Of a DNA stretch of 64,000 bases, positions 54,543 through 64,000 are shown one piece after another. Origin of the DNA: Lepeophtheirus salmonis (taxonomy: Eukaryota > Arthropoda > Copepoda > Siphonostomatoida > Caligidae); NCBI RefSeq assembly GCF_016086655.4, contig NC_052132.2:12588805-12652804 (forward strand), given 5' to 3'. Position numbers and translations under genes: made by a program. The notes under the pieces are model-generated. The model was not told the DNA's origin and made no database searches. It worked only from the letters and a program-made list of their open reading frames with translations. The stretch's first letter is position 1. Each line of letters starts with the position of its first letter.

Positions 54543-54780
54543 GTACATGGTAGTCTGACCATCCTCTAGTTTTCCCACAACCTTGAACCCAGTATTTGAG
54601 TATATGAGTAATATTAGTTAAGCGCTTTCTTGTGAAAATATGTCTGGTATGACAGACAATCTCACCATTATATCGAGCTTCAACTGCGCGTCCATAAAAT
54701 CCGTGGACAGTGAAAAAAGCTCTTAGCATTTTCAAGGACCTTCTCACCAATAAGAGCAACAAGCTACAGAGGACCACGGA
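54543..54780 (-). pseudogene. Unassigned coding-like segment on the minus strand
   Basis: Frames at 54777-54535 give LRAFFTVHGFYGRAVEARYN then GEIVCHTRHIFTRKRLTN, and a shifted frame gives NTGFKVVGKLEDGQTTMYLP. Balanced composition suggests derived coding sequence. No domain is recognised with confidence. Confidence 0.25.
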
Positions 54781-54939
54781 CGGATTAGATGATTATTCAG
54801 TGGAATAAGGGCTTGCTAGAATATAAATATTTCAAACCATAATAACCCCACTTGTTTCTTAATTTATATGCATTTTTGACCTTTTATCATTTAAGATTAA
54901 AATACAGCAATAATCATGAAATTAACTATGATAAACATT

Positions 54940-55250
54940 ATTCTATTCTATCAAAAAACATTAATTTTTTTGTGTGTTGATAATACGACATTTAGAAAAA
55001 TATTTTTAAAGATTAAACAAATGTCTATCAAAATTATTTGATGCGAAATTACTGAAAACGTCTTCGTAAATAAATAATTAAATAAGTAAAAAGTAAAACT
55101 TTTTTCATTTTTGACCGAGATGTGCAACCTAAAGATGACCTCATAGGGACAATGCAATTTTGCATAGGTTATTTAAATACCATGACAACTTTTTTGCACC
55201 AGCCGGAATCGAAATTCAAAAAAAAGTTCAAAATCAAACCGTCTACTTTT
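54940..55250 (+). repeat. MITE R3, partial copy
   Basis: AATGTCTATCAAAATTATTTG, GAGATGTGCAACCTAAAGATG-like and GGGACAATGCAATTTTGC match 30840-30990 in order, and the end near 55215-55245 resembles the R3 right terminus. The left terminal repeat is missing. Confidence 0.5.
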
Positions 55251-56318
55251 TAATCAAGTATTTATGGTTTTGTGCCCAATAAATTAAAGTTTTGGAAAAT
55301 TTATTTTTATAAACATCTACGTGATTTTGTGTTAATTTCTTCTTTGAAAGATATAAATAGTTTGGGAGTACATGTTTCCAAGTTATTTTTCTTTTTTTTT
55401 AATTATTTATACCTCCTATTTTGAACTGGAAAAATTACTTTTTAAATACAAAAATTGACTTTTTTTTTGATATTGTCAAATAAATTATTCAGTTTTGATC
55501 CCAATCACAAAAATAATATCCTTCATAAAAAAAAGCTCTTATTGCCAATAAATTGGAATGTGGAGAAGCAATTCTTAGAGAAAACTTTAGAGCAATAGTT
55601 TTGTCTTTTGCGACTGTGGTATTTTTTTTTGAAAATACCAAGGATGGGTGGTAATTCATTGGATCATGCTATTGACATTGTTAAATATAAATTGTCCGTT
55701 TCTACTAAATAGAAGCAGCATAAAAAAATACTGGAATTTTAAAAAGAAAAAGGAGAAAACTTCATTATTATTTTTCTAGCTATTTTTAATAGTAAAAAAT
55801 TACTATTATAATTTTCATGGATAAAAAAATAATGTCTCTTTTTTATGAAATTCATTAATATAAATCTGTGCAAATTGATGTTTATGTCATCATCATATTG
55901 AATACAAATTAAAAATTTAATTTGGTCACTCAATTTAAAAGAGTAAATTTTTCTTTCTTCTTTTATTTTGTGATTAATCATTCAGAGTAGAACAAAAAAG
56001 AAATTAATTTTACAGATTAAGTTATCACAAAAAGTGTTTCCAAGATCTTTTTAAGCTATTTCTACACAAATAGATATGAGTAATTTAAAAACAATTGTTT
56101 GGAAGTATAAAAAGGGAGGCCAATAGATTAATTATTATGCCTTGAGTTATTTAGTGTGTGATTGTTTATATAATTATTTGATCATCTTAATGTTCAATTA
56201 TTTTTAGGCGTAAGTCTTGGCTAGGAGGTCTAATTTTATGCTAAAATTTTTATTCATGTTAATATAAAGCAATTACTCCAAGCAGTTTTATTTTAACCTT
56301 TTTTATAATTTGTATATA
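55251..56318. other. AT-rich spacer
   Basis: Nothing recognised. The 80-codon minus frame at 55739-55981 is AT-driven. Confidence 0.4.
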
Positions 56319-56320
56319 TA

Positions 56321-56800
56321 CAGGGTCGATGCGATATTTTTAATACATTTCAAAAAAACTTAGAAACAATGCTGAAAATCTTTAATAATTTATTAATTTA
56401 AAAAAATCAAAAGCTATTTGAAAGTTGTAGCTTTTGGCTTCGAATCGGGACAGTTGGGAGGCAAGATGTTGGGTTTTGTGTAATTTTCGAAGTTTTTGGA
56501 CAGCCACATCTGGTACTTGTGAGCTAAAAAAATGACAAATGACCGTTATAGTCTTCACTGTGTTCCTCACTTTGGTTCACCTTTCATGATGTCACAGTCC
56601 TTAAAACCAGCATGAACCTTCATAACTACGGTTATTCTTTTCTACTGATTGGAGAGGTTAAACTATTTTGATTTCATTGTTGTCAGCACCACGTGTTCAC
56701 AACTACTGCCCCAATATTTTGGAAAAAATCCTACAATAATTTACTATTTCCAACCGGTCATTCTGTGCAATATTATCAAGTGTTAAAAATATATACCCTG
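56321..56800 (-). mobile_element. Mariner-like family C, 480-bp deletion derivative with both ends
   Basis: CAGGGTCGATGCGATATTTT and the inverted CAGGGTATATATTTTTAACA share most bases and are flanked by TA (56319-56320, 56801-56802). On the minus strand a DNA-binding remnant (MKVHAGFKDCDIMKGEPK; VRNTVKTITVICHFF) is followed directly by WLSKNFENYTKPNILPPNCP then DSKPKAT, which resembles the N-F-x-x-x-x-x-P-N-x-W-P-P-x-S-P-D-x-N-P stretch. First and second catalytic motifs are deleted and the third is truncated. It is another TA-flanked derivative shrunk to near MITE size. Confidence 0.7.
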
Positions 56801-57494
56801 TATATACATGTATGATATGAATAAATATTAAAAAAATCACCTTAAATAAAGTAATGTTTTAAAAAGTGTTTTGTTTCTTTTTGGCAAAAATACTTTATTC
56901 GCTTAGATAAGTTAAATAAACATTTTATTTGATGTTGAAATCCCTACGCCAAAGTTAATACAACAGTTAATTAGCACAGTGAGTCAAAAGATAATAAAAA
57001 TAATTTTTAGTAATTTATCGCATTTCATAAAAATCTTTAATAAAATACGTAAAAAGATCTGGAATAACAAAGAAATACAAATTATGAGTGATTAGCCACA
57101 AGCAAAACTCGTAAAATGGTAGTCGAGTTTTATTGAATAAATAAAAAACTTGTAATAGATTCAACTTACAATTCATCAAGAGAGTTAAAAATAATTTATG
57201 AAAACAGGTTACTGGGTGCACTGTATATTTAGTTCTCGCAGTTTTATATACCAATACAGAATAAAGAAAAAAAGAGTTTAATATACAAGGAACACTATAT
57301 AAAACGAAATAAATATTGCAGGTATGTAGTTCAACTTATATTAAAAAAGAAAAAGACGGAAATACCTCATATAAAATTTTAAAAAAAGAAAATAGCTTTA
57401 GATGATATTTAGCAATGAGCTAAAATACACTATGGCTCATCAAATCAAAAAAATAATTATCTTTTGTATTGCTTTTTTATTATTGAGTGAGTAG
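56801..57494. other. AT-rich spacer
   Basis: Nothing recognised. Confidence 0.4.
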
Positions 57495-58356
57495 CTACGT
57501 GTGAGTGTGCCGATGAAACGGAGTTAATGCCAAGGGTTTGTTGTGATGGTATCTTCTTAACAGATTGTCTAATGAATAAAATGGCTTTTGTCTTTTATTC
57601 ATCTATTTTTGGAACAAACAATTCAGTAAAACGTCCTTTCGTCCTTTTTAGAATAAAATAATGCTAAAAAGTACTTTTTACTTGAGGAAACAGATGTACA
57701 TACCAACCTTAACACCATTCAACGCATATTTGGAACGACGCAACATTAAAAAACGTAGCCAAGAAAGCCTTAAGGCAATCACAAATCTGTTTTTTAGTTC
57801 GAGCGAAATATGTTTTAAGTACAGAATATTATCTGGGACTCTCGAGGTTGCTACCAAGTATTTTAATGACGAAAGGGAAATTTGCTTCATCTGTCAATGT
57901 TCAAAAGACCCAACCGATCATATTTTGTGGGAATGCCAATCTTTATTTACAAATTATGGGGACGTTATTAAAATGGTTAGTAGATTATTCAACAAGCAAT
58001 AAGTATAAAGAAGATTTCCTCTCTACTTCAAATAATGAGAGAGTTGATGCAATTATTATTAAAACACAATATATAGTCTATAAATTAAGGACAGTAAACG
58101 TAAACAACCTTGGTGAAATTTTGTATATTGCTAATCTTTATACAAATGTTTTTTGAATATTTAAACTATTTTTTTTTATTTCATCGTCCAATGTTATTTT
58201 AAATACTCTTGATTGTGGCATATTTATAATGGTTTTTCATTTTTGTTTGTCTACATAATCTCATGAATTATTTTTCGAGTATATTGTTTCATATTATAAT
58301 AGGATTGTAAATATTTAAATGCATGCCAATAAAGGCCAATAAAAAAAAATGTGTCT
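57495..58356 (+). mobile_element. 3' end of a second non-LTR lineage (RNase H and zinc-finger region)
   Basis: A broken frame, GIFLTDCLMNKMAFVFYSSI then FGTNNSVKRP, resembles an RNase H start (F-T-D-G-S). A 113-codon frame follows with YIPTLTPFNAYLERRNIKKR and CFICQCSKDPTDHILWECQS, a C-x2-C-x7-H-x4-C zinc-binding motif found at the C-terminus of RNase H-bearing non-LTR elements. A frameshift near 57965 continues it (LLKWLVDYSTSNKYKEDFLS; VDAIIIKTQYIVYKLRTVNV) to a TGA at 58154. Then come AATAAAGGCC, AATAAAAAAAAA and the end of the insertion. It is 5' truncated, as usual for retrotransposition. The clade (I, R1 or LOA type) is inferred from the domains only. Confidence 0.6.
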
Positions 58357-59409
58357 GTTAATTTAAAAATGTATTATTAAGAATAAATATATACTTTTCA
58401 GCTTCAAAAAATATTACATATCTTGAAAAAATCAATAAAACCACTTTTACATAAGTTCTATTTATCCTAATTTTAATTTAGCGATTGTTTCAATGGTAAA
58501 TAAGGACTTTGAACGATAAGTACCGAATTACTGTAATTCTATATATATCAAAATTCAAACGACTGAGAGAAAAACTTAAATCTGTTTAGGACTCTGCGCT
58601 CAAAGATAAATTCTTTTTTTGCCTTCAATTCATTTGTATAAAATCCCCCCCCCCTCGTATTTGCTCCCCTGTGTAATCATTTTTAATAACTCAAATAATG
58701 TTTACTCTGATAAAGTTATTTTTGATCCAAAATACACTATAAATTATAAAATTTTTTGGTCTTTTTATAAGTGCAACTGATCAGTCTTTCCAATTTTAAC
58801 CGGAGTCAACTTTAATATAAAAGATTGAACAAGTAAAATCGTCTATTTCCATGTTACCAATTCATATATTTCTATATACTAATGATGTTTGGGTGGGACC
58901 TTATCAAATATTGGCGTCTCTTTCAATGTCTTTTGTAACAAATAAAGGAAAATAATATAATTTAGCAAAAAAAAAAAAAACAATACAACTGTATCTGATG
59001 TGTTGTTTGTTTATAAAGTTTCTCTTAACATAAAGAAATTCTTTTATTAATGTGTATTTAGGTAAATATAGAAAAAAACTTTCTTTTGAGAAACAGAAGA
59101 AAATAAAAAAAATTATTAAAAATGGGTATATGAACTAAATACTCTTAAAATAAACAAAAAAAAGTTTATATTATATTTATGTGTGCCTATAGAGAGAGCT
59201 TTACTTATAAACATTTCAACTGTTTGATACAGAACTCAACCCCAAATTAGTTTTTTCCTTTTCTCGCTTTAAAAGTAAAAATGAATAAAGAAATTTTTGT
59301 GAGACAGGTTACTAGATTTATCGTGCGTGTACACGTATACTCAAATATTTATAGGTAATGATGAAAATCTAGTGTAGAATGGGCTTTAGAAAAAAAACCT
59401 AAAATCTAA
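58357..59409. other. AT-rich spacer
   Basis: A 14-A run lies near 58967. Nothing recognised. Confidence 0.4.
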
Positions 59410-59650
59410 ATGGTAACCCTGACAATTGAAAAATCTTTTGAAGGAGCAAAAAAATACTGCTCATGACGTTTCATTAGATCTATAATCGGCTGTGACAAGG
59501 GAGGAAGGAGAAAAGGAAATAAACAAGGAAATATTACTCCAATGTAGATTCCCAATTCTACACTGAGTCTAAAAAGAACTTAAGAAGAGTTCCTTTCACT
59601 AAAAACTTCCTTTTGTCAACTAACATGAGTTAATTGTATAAACAGATATG
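59410..59650 (+). repeat. Dispersed repeat R1, copy e
   Basis: ATGGTAACCCTGACAATTG, CTCATGACGTTTCATTAGAT and TTCTACACTGAGTCTAAAAA follow the R1 order. An opposite-strand R1 piece lies at 59825-59925. Confidence 0.55.
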
Positions 59651-59824
59651 ATGAAAAACCTGGCTTATTTTTTATTAGCTGCGGCTTTTTTTTTTTTTTT
59701 TTTTTTTTTGAATTGGTAGTCTGACGAATTAATGTTCTTTTCATTAATATTTATATGTCTTTATTATTTAATTCCTGTGTAGTGAACGTCCTTTCCTAAA
59801 TAGATTTAATTATATTCAAAACCT
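59651..59824. other. Spacer with 28-base T run
   Basis: A run of about 26-28 T at 59684-59709 separates the two R1 arms. Confidence 0.5.
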
Positions 59825-59925
59825 CACTGAACATTCGTTTGTGTTCATAAAAGACTCTGAGGATTTGTTGCAGAGTTACAATTGTAAAGCCTTTTTAGAC
59901 TCAGTGTAGAATTGAAACAGAATCC
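59825..59925 (-). repeat. Dispersed repeat R1, copy f (inverted relative to e)
   Basis: The minus strand contains ATTCTACACTGAGTCTAAAA and AACAAATCCTCAGAG. The former is the reverse complement of text in copy e, giving a second inverted R1 pair. Confidence 0.55.
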
Positions 59926-60659
59926 TACATATATTTCTTTCGTACTTGAAAAAATAAAATAATACATAAAACTGATTCATTTTAACAATTTTTTTAAAAG
60001 TTATGTCATAAAATGTTCTGAAAATTGAAAATATAAAATTATAATATAAAAAATTTGAATGTTTTTGTACAAAATGCATCATCCTTTTTGGCAAAAAAAG
60101 AAGACGTTTGATAAAAAAGATAACAAAATGAAAGAAAATTAAAAAAATATTGTGATACTGACAAATATTTCAGTCAAATATCATTTTTTATGCGTAAAAT
60201 TGATATGCAAACGAATTTATAGACAAATTTATACAAACTTTATTCAATCTACGAATCCAATATTCAATTGAAAATTCTCTTTTTTTTTTGGCAGTTTCCT
60301 TGATCTCTAAAAAACGGTTTTTGTATTTTTAGGTATAGAATAAGGCCCCCTTATATGATCCCTCCACTTAAATCGGCATTCCTGTTTTAGCCTCTTTTGT
60401 TTCTTTTTACAATGACAACAAAAGTGCTATAAACTACTTTTTTTTTGCAAAATTAGCCCTAAAAATTATTTTCCAACTTTTTTTACAAATTTCCATTTGG
60501 CAATTTTTTGACAAAAATAGATAATGGACTTATCATCTAGATAAAAATTTTCATACATATATTTTGGTATGTTATGTCAAGTTAATAACACAATTTTATT
60601 TTTTGAATGCATAATATTAAGGGGTCTAAACATTAAGAAAACATAATATTCACCATTTT
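59926..60659. other. AT-rich spacer
   Basis: Nothing recognised. Confidence 0.4.
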
Positions 60660-60717
60660 CTTTGTGATTTCCTGCTCCCTCCTTGGTCTGAGCAACGCCG
60701 GGTAAATCTTTGCTAGT
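60660..60717 (+). mobile_element. Helitron-like 3' terminus
   Basis: GAGCAACGCCGGGTAAATCT then TTGCTAG|T resembles a common arthropod Helitron 3' end (G-C-A-A-C-G-C-C-G-G-G-T, then CTAG before T). A reverse-complement relative occurs at 63479. The 5' partner was not found. Confidence 0.4.
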
Positions 60718-62019
60718 ATGTATACTATACATTGTTTATATACACTTAGACGTGTACACGAACAATATATGTTGTATCCAGTGTATTCTATCAATTTCAA
60801 TGAGCGTTATGTATACTAGTGACCAAAAATATTCTGCTAATTATTCAACAAATGATTTTAGACATCAAAATTTAATTTACCAATCCCTTAAATGCAGCTA
60901 AATAAAATCCATGGTTAAGAATGAAAAATCTATTGATTAAAGCTTTCATCAGAAAATGGTGATCCTTTGTCATCTTATAAAAAATACCTGTGAAAATTGG
61001 CTGACCGAGTTTTCTGCCAATTTTCTACAAAAAGGGCATTATGAAATTGAATTCTCGTAGGCAAAAAGTTATTGAACAACACAAGGCAAACATGGCTTAA
61101 ATTGGAGGACTGTAATACTTCTTATAAAGCAAAACAATACAATATCACTTTTTGTCCAACCCAATACCATAGCTTATTGATATTTTATAAAATTTTGTCC
61201 TCTGTGAACTTTAAAAACAGAAATCGAGGTCTATAAAGGTTATTTTCTTTTTTCTCGAGATAAGTGAAATCAAGAACACACCATTTAAATCCAACGACAA
61301 AAATCTGTTGACTAGTATTATTTAAACTCATACAACATTCAGAGTATGTAAAAAGTAGTTAATCTTACCTCCAAAATAATTCGAGAAATAGAAAACCATT
61401 CTTTCCCTCAGCCCAAAATCTTCTTTTAAAAAAGTACTATTATTTTAAGAAAAACATTACCATATTGTAAATAATATTTCTTTATAAAACTCACGCCATA
61501 AACCATTAATTTGTAAACAACCTATAAAAATGTCTCATAATTTATTAATCAAATGAATTCAGAACTTTTACAAAGATAAAATATAAAATGAAAAAATAAA
61601 AATTAATTAAACTCGGGATATAAAAAATATACCACAAAATATGTCAAATGATACTTTTATTTCCAAAAAATATTATTTTTTTTAGTATAAATTCTTTCTA
61701 ATATATACATAATTTGAAGTTTTGTTTTTTTTCCTTGGAAAATACGGTATAGCCAGAAAATATTATGAAGTATAGCCTCTTTTAGCTTTTAATGACAAGA
61801 TAGATTAATGAACTACTATTAGTCATTTGTTATTTTTAGAAAAGGTCAGTTATTTAAGTGTTTTGATAGACAAAAATAAATTTTGCACATTCTATTATAT
61901 ATGTTATTTATATTTGCTGCAGCTACTTAGAAACAACAACAATCATTTTAAAAAAAAAAAACCATTAAGATGTACATCTAAAACAAAAACTAGTGAAAAT
62001 AGTTCTGCCCACCTTTGTA
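60718..62019. other. AT-rich spacer
   Basis: More than 1.2 kb without a recognised family. Confidence 0.4.
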
Positions 62020-62798
62020 TAACTACATAAACAATTAATTACAAAACAGAACAAACTTGAGCTCTCTAGCTTATGTATTAAAGTTGAGAAGATGACATTT
62101 GAACGTGATCGACAAATTTACGTTCATACACTCTAAGCAGTTGGACGTGTCAAGAACCACTGTCTAAACCGTATGCAAGTCTGAAACGTCGAAGAGGAAG
62201 AAATAAGGGCTCTGTCAAAAAGGCCAAATCCGACGTGTAGGAGTTTAAGAAAACACCGCAGACCAATCCTCTCGACTACATAAGAGCCCATGCTAGATAT
62301 CTAAGGATTTCACATCAGACTGTCCAGAGAACTATCAAAAAAGTGTGTGGAAAGAGCCTTGTGAGGTTGGAGTGACCACTTTTGACACCAAAAATGAAAG
62401 AAACCCATCTTTCCCGTTACATGACACTTATAAATGAGTCTTTTGAGTACTTTTACAATCTTTTTTGACACTTTGGGCCGCCCTACTCACTAATGTCAAC
62501 CATCTCGACATGCACCCAAAAGGTGCAGTGTCTGTCATCCAAACACCAAGGCCCTCAAAGCCACTGTCAGCCATCACTGGGACGATATGAGAGAGGAGTA
62601 CATCTGGAGTGGGTACCAGGCCTTCTTCCACTGCCTGGAAGCAATAAATACTGCAAAGGCCAGCAACATTAATGATTAAGAGAGCTCAAAGACATATATA
62701 TTCATAGTATTAATATTGTTGAAATTATATTGTTAATTAATAAATTATATCTTGTTGAACTTTAAAATTCAAAGTGATCAGATTTTTAGACCACTCCG
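62020..62798 (+). mobile_element. Mariner-like family A, copy with shared deletion
   Basis: The copy starts inside the leader (ACAATTAATTACAAAACAGA), so the left terminal repeat is lost. It then encodes a DNA-binding region (SRTTV-type helix near 62150; KSETSKRKK; NPLDYIRAHARYLRISHQTV then QRTIKKVCGKSLVRLE) and KMKETHLSRYMTLINESFEY. The shared deletion junction follows at about 62430-62500, and then CHPNTKALKATVSHHWDDMR, EEYIWSGYQAFFHCLEA and stop. The right terminal repeat ends at 62798, flanked by TA. Catalytic residues are deleted or broken. It has the best-preserved DNA-binding half of the family. Confidence 0.75.
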
Positions 62799-63264
62799 TA
62801 AATTGAGTTTATACCTCTTTTTGTTTTTGCTTGAAATTGATATTTCCTTTAAACTTTTTCAGCAAAATTTGTAATTTTTATTACTATCAAACGCATTAAA
62901 TGGACGTTTTCTCTAGGAATAATGATTAAATTATGCCGCAAAGTTTCAAAACATATTTACTATTTAAATTTTACTATGTAATGAATTTGAATTTGGTGAT
63001 AAAATTAGTTTATTAAAACAAATAATTACTTCTTCGCCATTAATTAGCAAATGACAAGATGGATTATTCATGTAAAAAAAGATAAATCGATGGACAAACA
63101 AACATAATATGAGGCAAGTCCATCATTTTTCGAACAGAACACAAGTATAATCATTTTTATAATCATACTAATTACATATTTTGATATAAAACATTCAAAT
63201 GGAAAATCAATTTCTACCAAAAAAAAAAAGTACAATCAACACGAATTATACGCCTCATTAATTA
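62799..63264. other. AT-rich spacer
   Basis: Nothing recognised. Confidence 0.4.
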
Positions 63265-63365
63265 ATATATTTAAGCAAAATATCCTCAGGCAATATGGCT
63301 TTAAGGCCAAAGGGTTAAAGAATAAATGTCCTGAGGCAGTTTAAGGCGAAAGTCCCAGTCAAAAA
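63265..63365 (+). repeat. Dispersed repeat R4, copy 2
   Basis: GCAAAATATCCTCAGGCAAT, GGCTTTAAGGCCAAAG and CCTGAGGCAGTTTAAGGCGA match 28050-28140 in order. Confidence 0.45.
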
Positions 63366-63477
63366 CGTAAATATCTAATCAAATTTTTATTTTTGTTTCA
63401 TTTGACATTAAAATGTAAAGTGTGAGTCAGAAGGGTTCCTATTTTTACTTTTATAAATAGGTTTATTTTGTATATAT

Positions 63478-63600
63478 ACTAGCAGAGAGACCTGTGTTGC
63501 AGGGCTGAATGGAGGGGAATACAAACAAAGAGAGAAGAACAGAGACAGAGCTAGAGAGGGATAAAGTGAAGAGGGAAAAGACAGAAAGAAGGACAAGGAC
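63478..63600 (-). mobile_element. Helitron-like terminus (inverted) followed by purine tract
   Basis: ACTAGCAGAGAGACCTGTGT then TGCAGGGC is similar to the reverse complement of the terminus at 60690-60717. Downstream, 63509-63600 is almost pure purine (GAGAGAAGAACAGAGACAGA and similar). The rest of the element, if any, would extend rightward. Confidence 0.35.
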
Positions 63601-64000
63601 ATTTTATTTCGGTCCGGAACATGCTCTGAATGGCCTCGGAGGGCCCAATAAATATAGTAGGAACATGCTTGGTTATTTTATACGTCTGTCTATATATAAT
63701 ATAGGGGGAGGGAGGGGGCTTCAGAATCTTTTAAGGGGCTCAACCCCCCCTCCCTCCTTTCCCAAAAAGAAAAAAAAGGCTGGTGTGAGTCCTAAAAAGC
63801 TGACAGTTTTTATGGAAGGGAAAAAGAAGTATTTTTTTGATTTGATGGAACATATTGTGATGTACACCTGAACTATTTGCTGCAAAGCTTTACAGGCCAA
63901 ATAGATATAAATAGTGACACATATTTTTTAAAAATCATTATTTGCATGGATTATTATTATGTTTGCCACTCGTTCCATAAGGGTTTTGGTTAGCCAGTGG
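63601..64000. other. Low-complexity G/C-run region at window end
   Basis: GGGGGAGGGAGGGGGCTTC near 63703 and CCCCCCCTCCCTCC near 63746 are inverted purine and pyrimidine blocks about 40 bases apart and could pair. A 120-codon plus frame (63509-63871) spans this low-complexity DNA and is not credible as a gene. Confidence 0.45.

Noticed and set aside
63408..63871. Long open frames on both strands at the window end
   Set aside because: They arise from a purine-rich tract and its complement; the products are low-complexity K/R/E or L/S/F strings without family resemblance.
1..64000. CRISPR arrays, rRNA genes, bacterial operons or an integrated virus
   Set aside because: No regularly spaced repeats, rRNA-like blocks, ribosome-binding-site-led gene strings or viral structural genes were seen; the sequence is typical eukaryotic repeat-rich DNA. 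The only retro-elements are an LTR and two or three non-LTR lineages without an envelope gene.

Overview
The window is strongly AT-rich eukaryotic DNA with long A and T runs. I found no convincing intact host gene. The longest open frame is 157 codons and belongs to a decayed retrotransposon. Nearly every recognisable protein match is a transposable element with frameshifts, stops or lost catalytic residues. The large number of different Tc1/mariner families, the terminal-repeat styles and the CsRn1-like Gypsy suggest an arthropod, and from memory of family resemblance a caligid copepod such as a salmon louse. That assignment is inference; no search was run.

Layout. 0-10 kb: a 3' piece of a mariner-like family (family A), a hAT-type MITE with an 8-bp target duplication, copies of a dispersed repeat (R1), a TA-flanked Tc1 element whose catalytic E is Q, and a second family A copy. 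10-24 kb: a Helitron-like element, an endonuclease fragment of a non-LTR element, several broken mariner copies, a pair of tRNA-derived SINE-like units in inverted orientation, and a frameshifted fragment of the ciliary gene IFT88. 24-37 kb: mostly featureless AT-rich DNA with family A, another mariner pair and a 604-bp MITE with long terminal repeats.

37.4-44.3 kb: the best-defined structure, a Ty3/Gypsy LTR retrotransposon with two short LTRs, a tRNA-Trp-like primer site and a CTAG target duplication. Gag, protease, reverse transcriptase and integrase are all recognisable and all decayed. A CR1/Jockey-type non-LTR retrotransposon (ORF1, endonuclease, reverse transcriptase) is inserted inside it.

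44-64 kb: a 450-bp mariner MITE, four more Tc1/mariner relics between 47 and 52 kb, a perfect 24-bp hairpin, a 216-bp near-identical direct duplication, a 480-bp deletion derivative, a 3' end of a second non-LTR lineage, and a last family A copy.

The elements do not form a pathway; they are layered insertions of different ages. Notable signals are the internal deletion junction shared by four family A copies, the IFT88 pseudogene, the inverted SINE pair, the recent 216-bp duplication, and a few short exon-like islands that could belong to a gene with very large introns.
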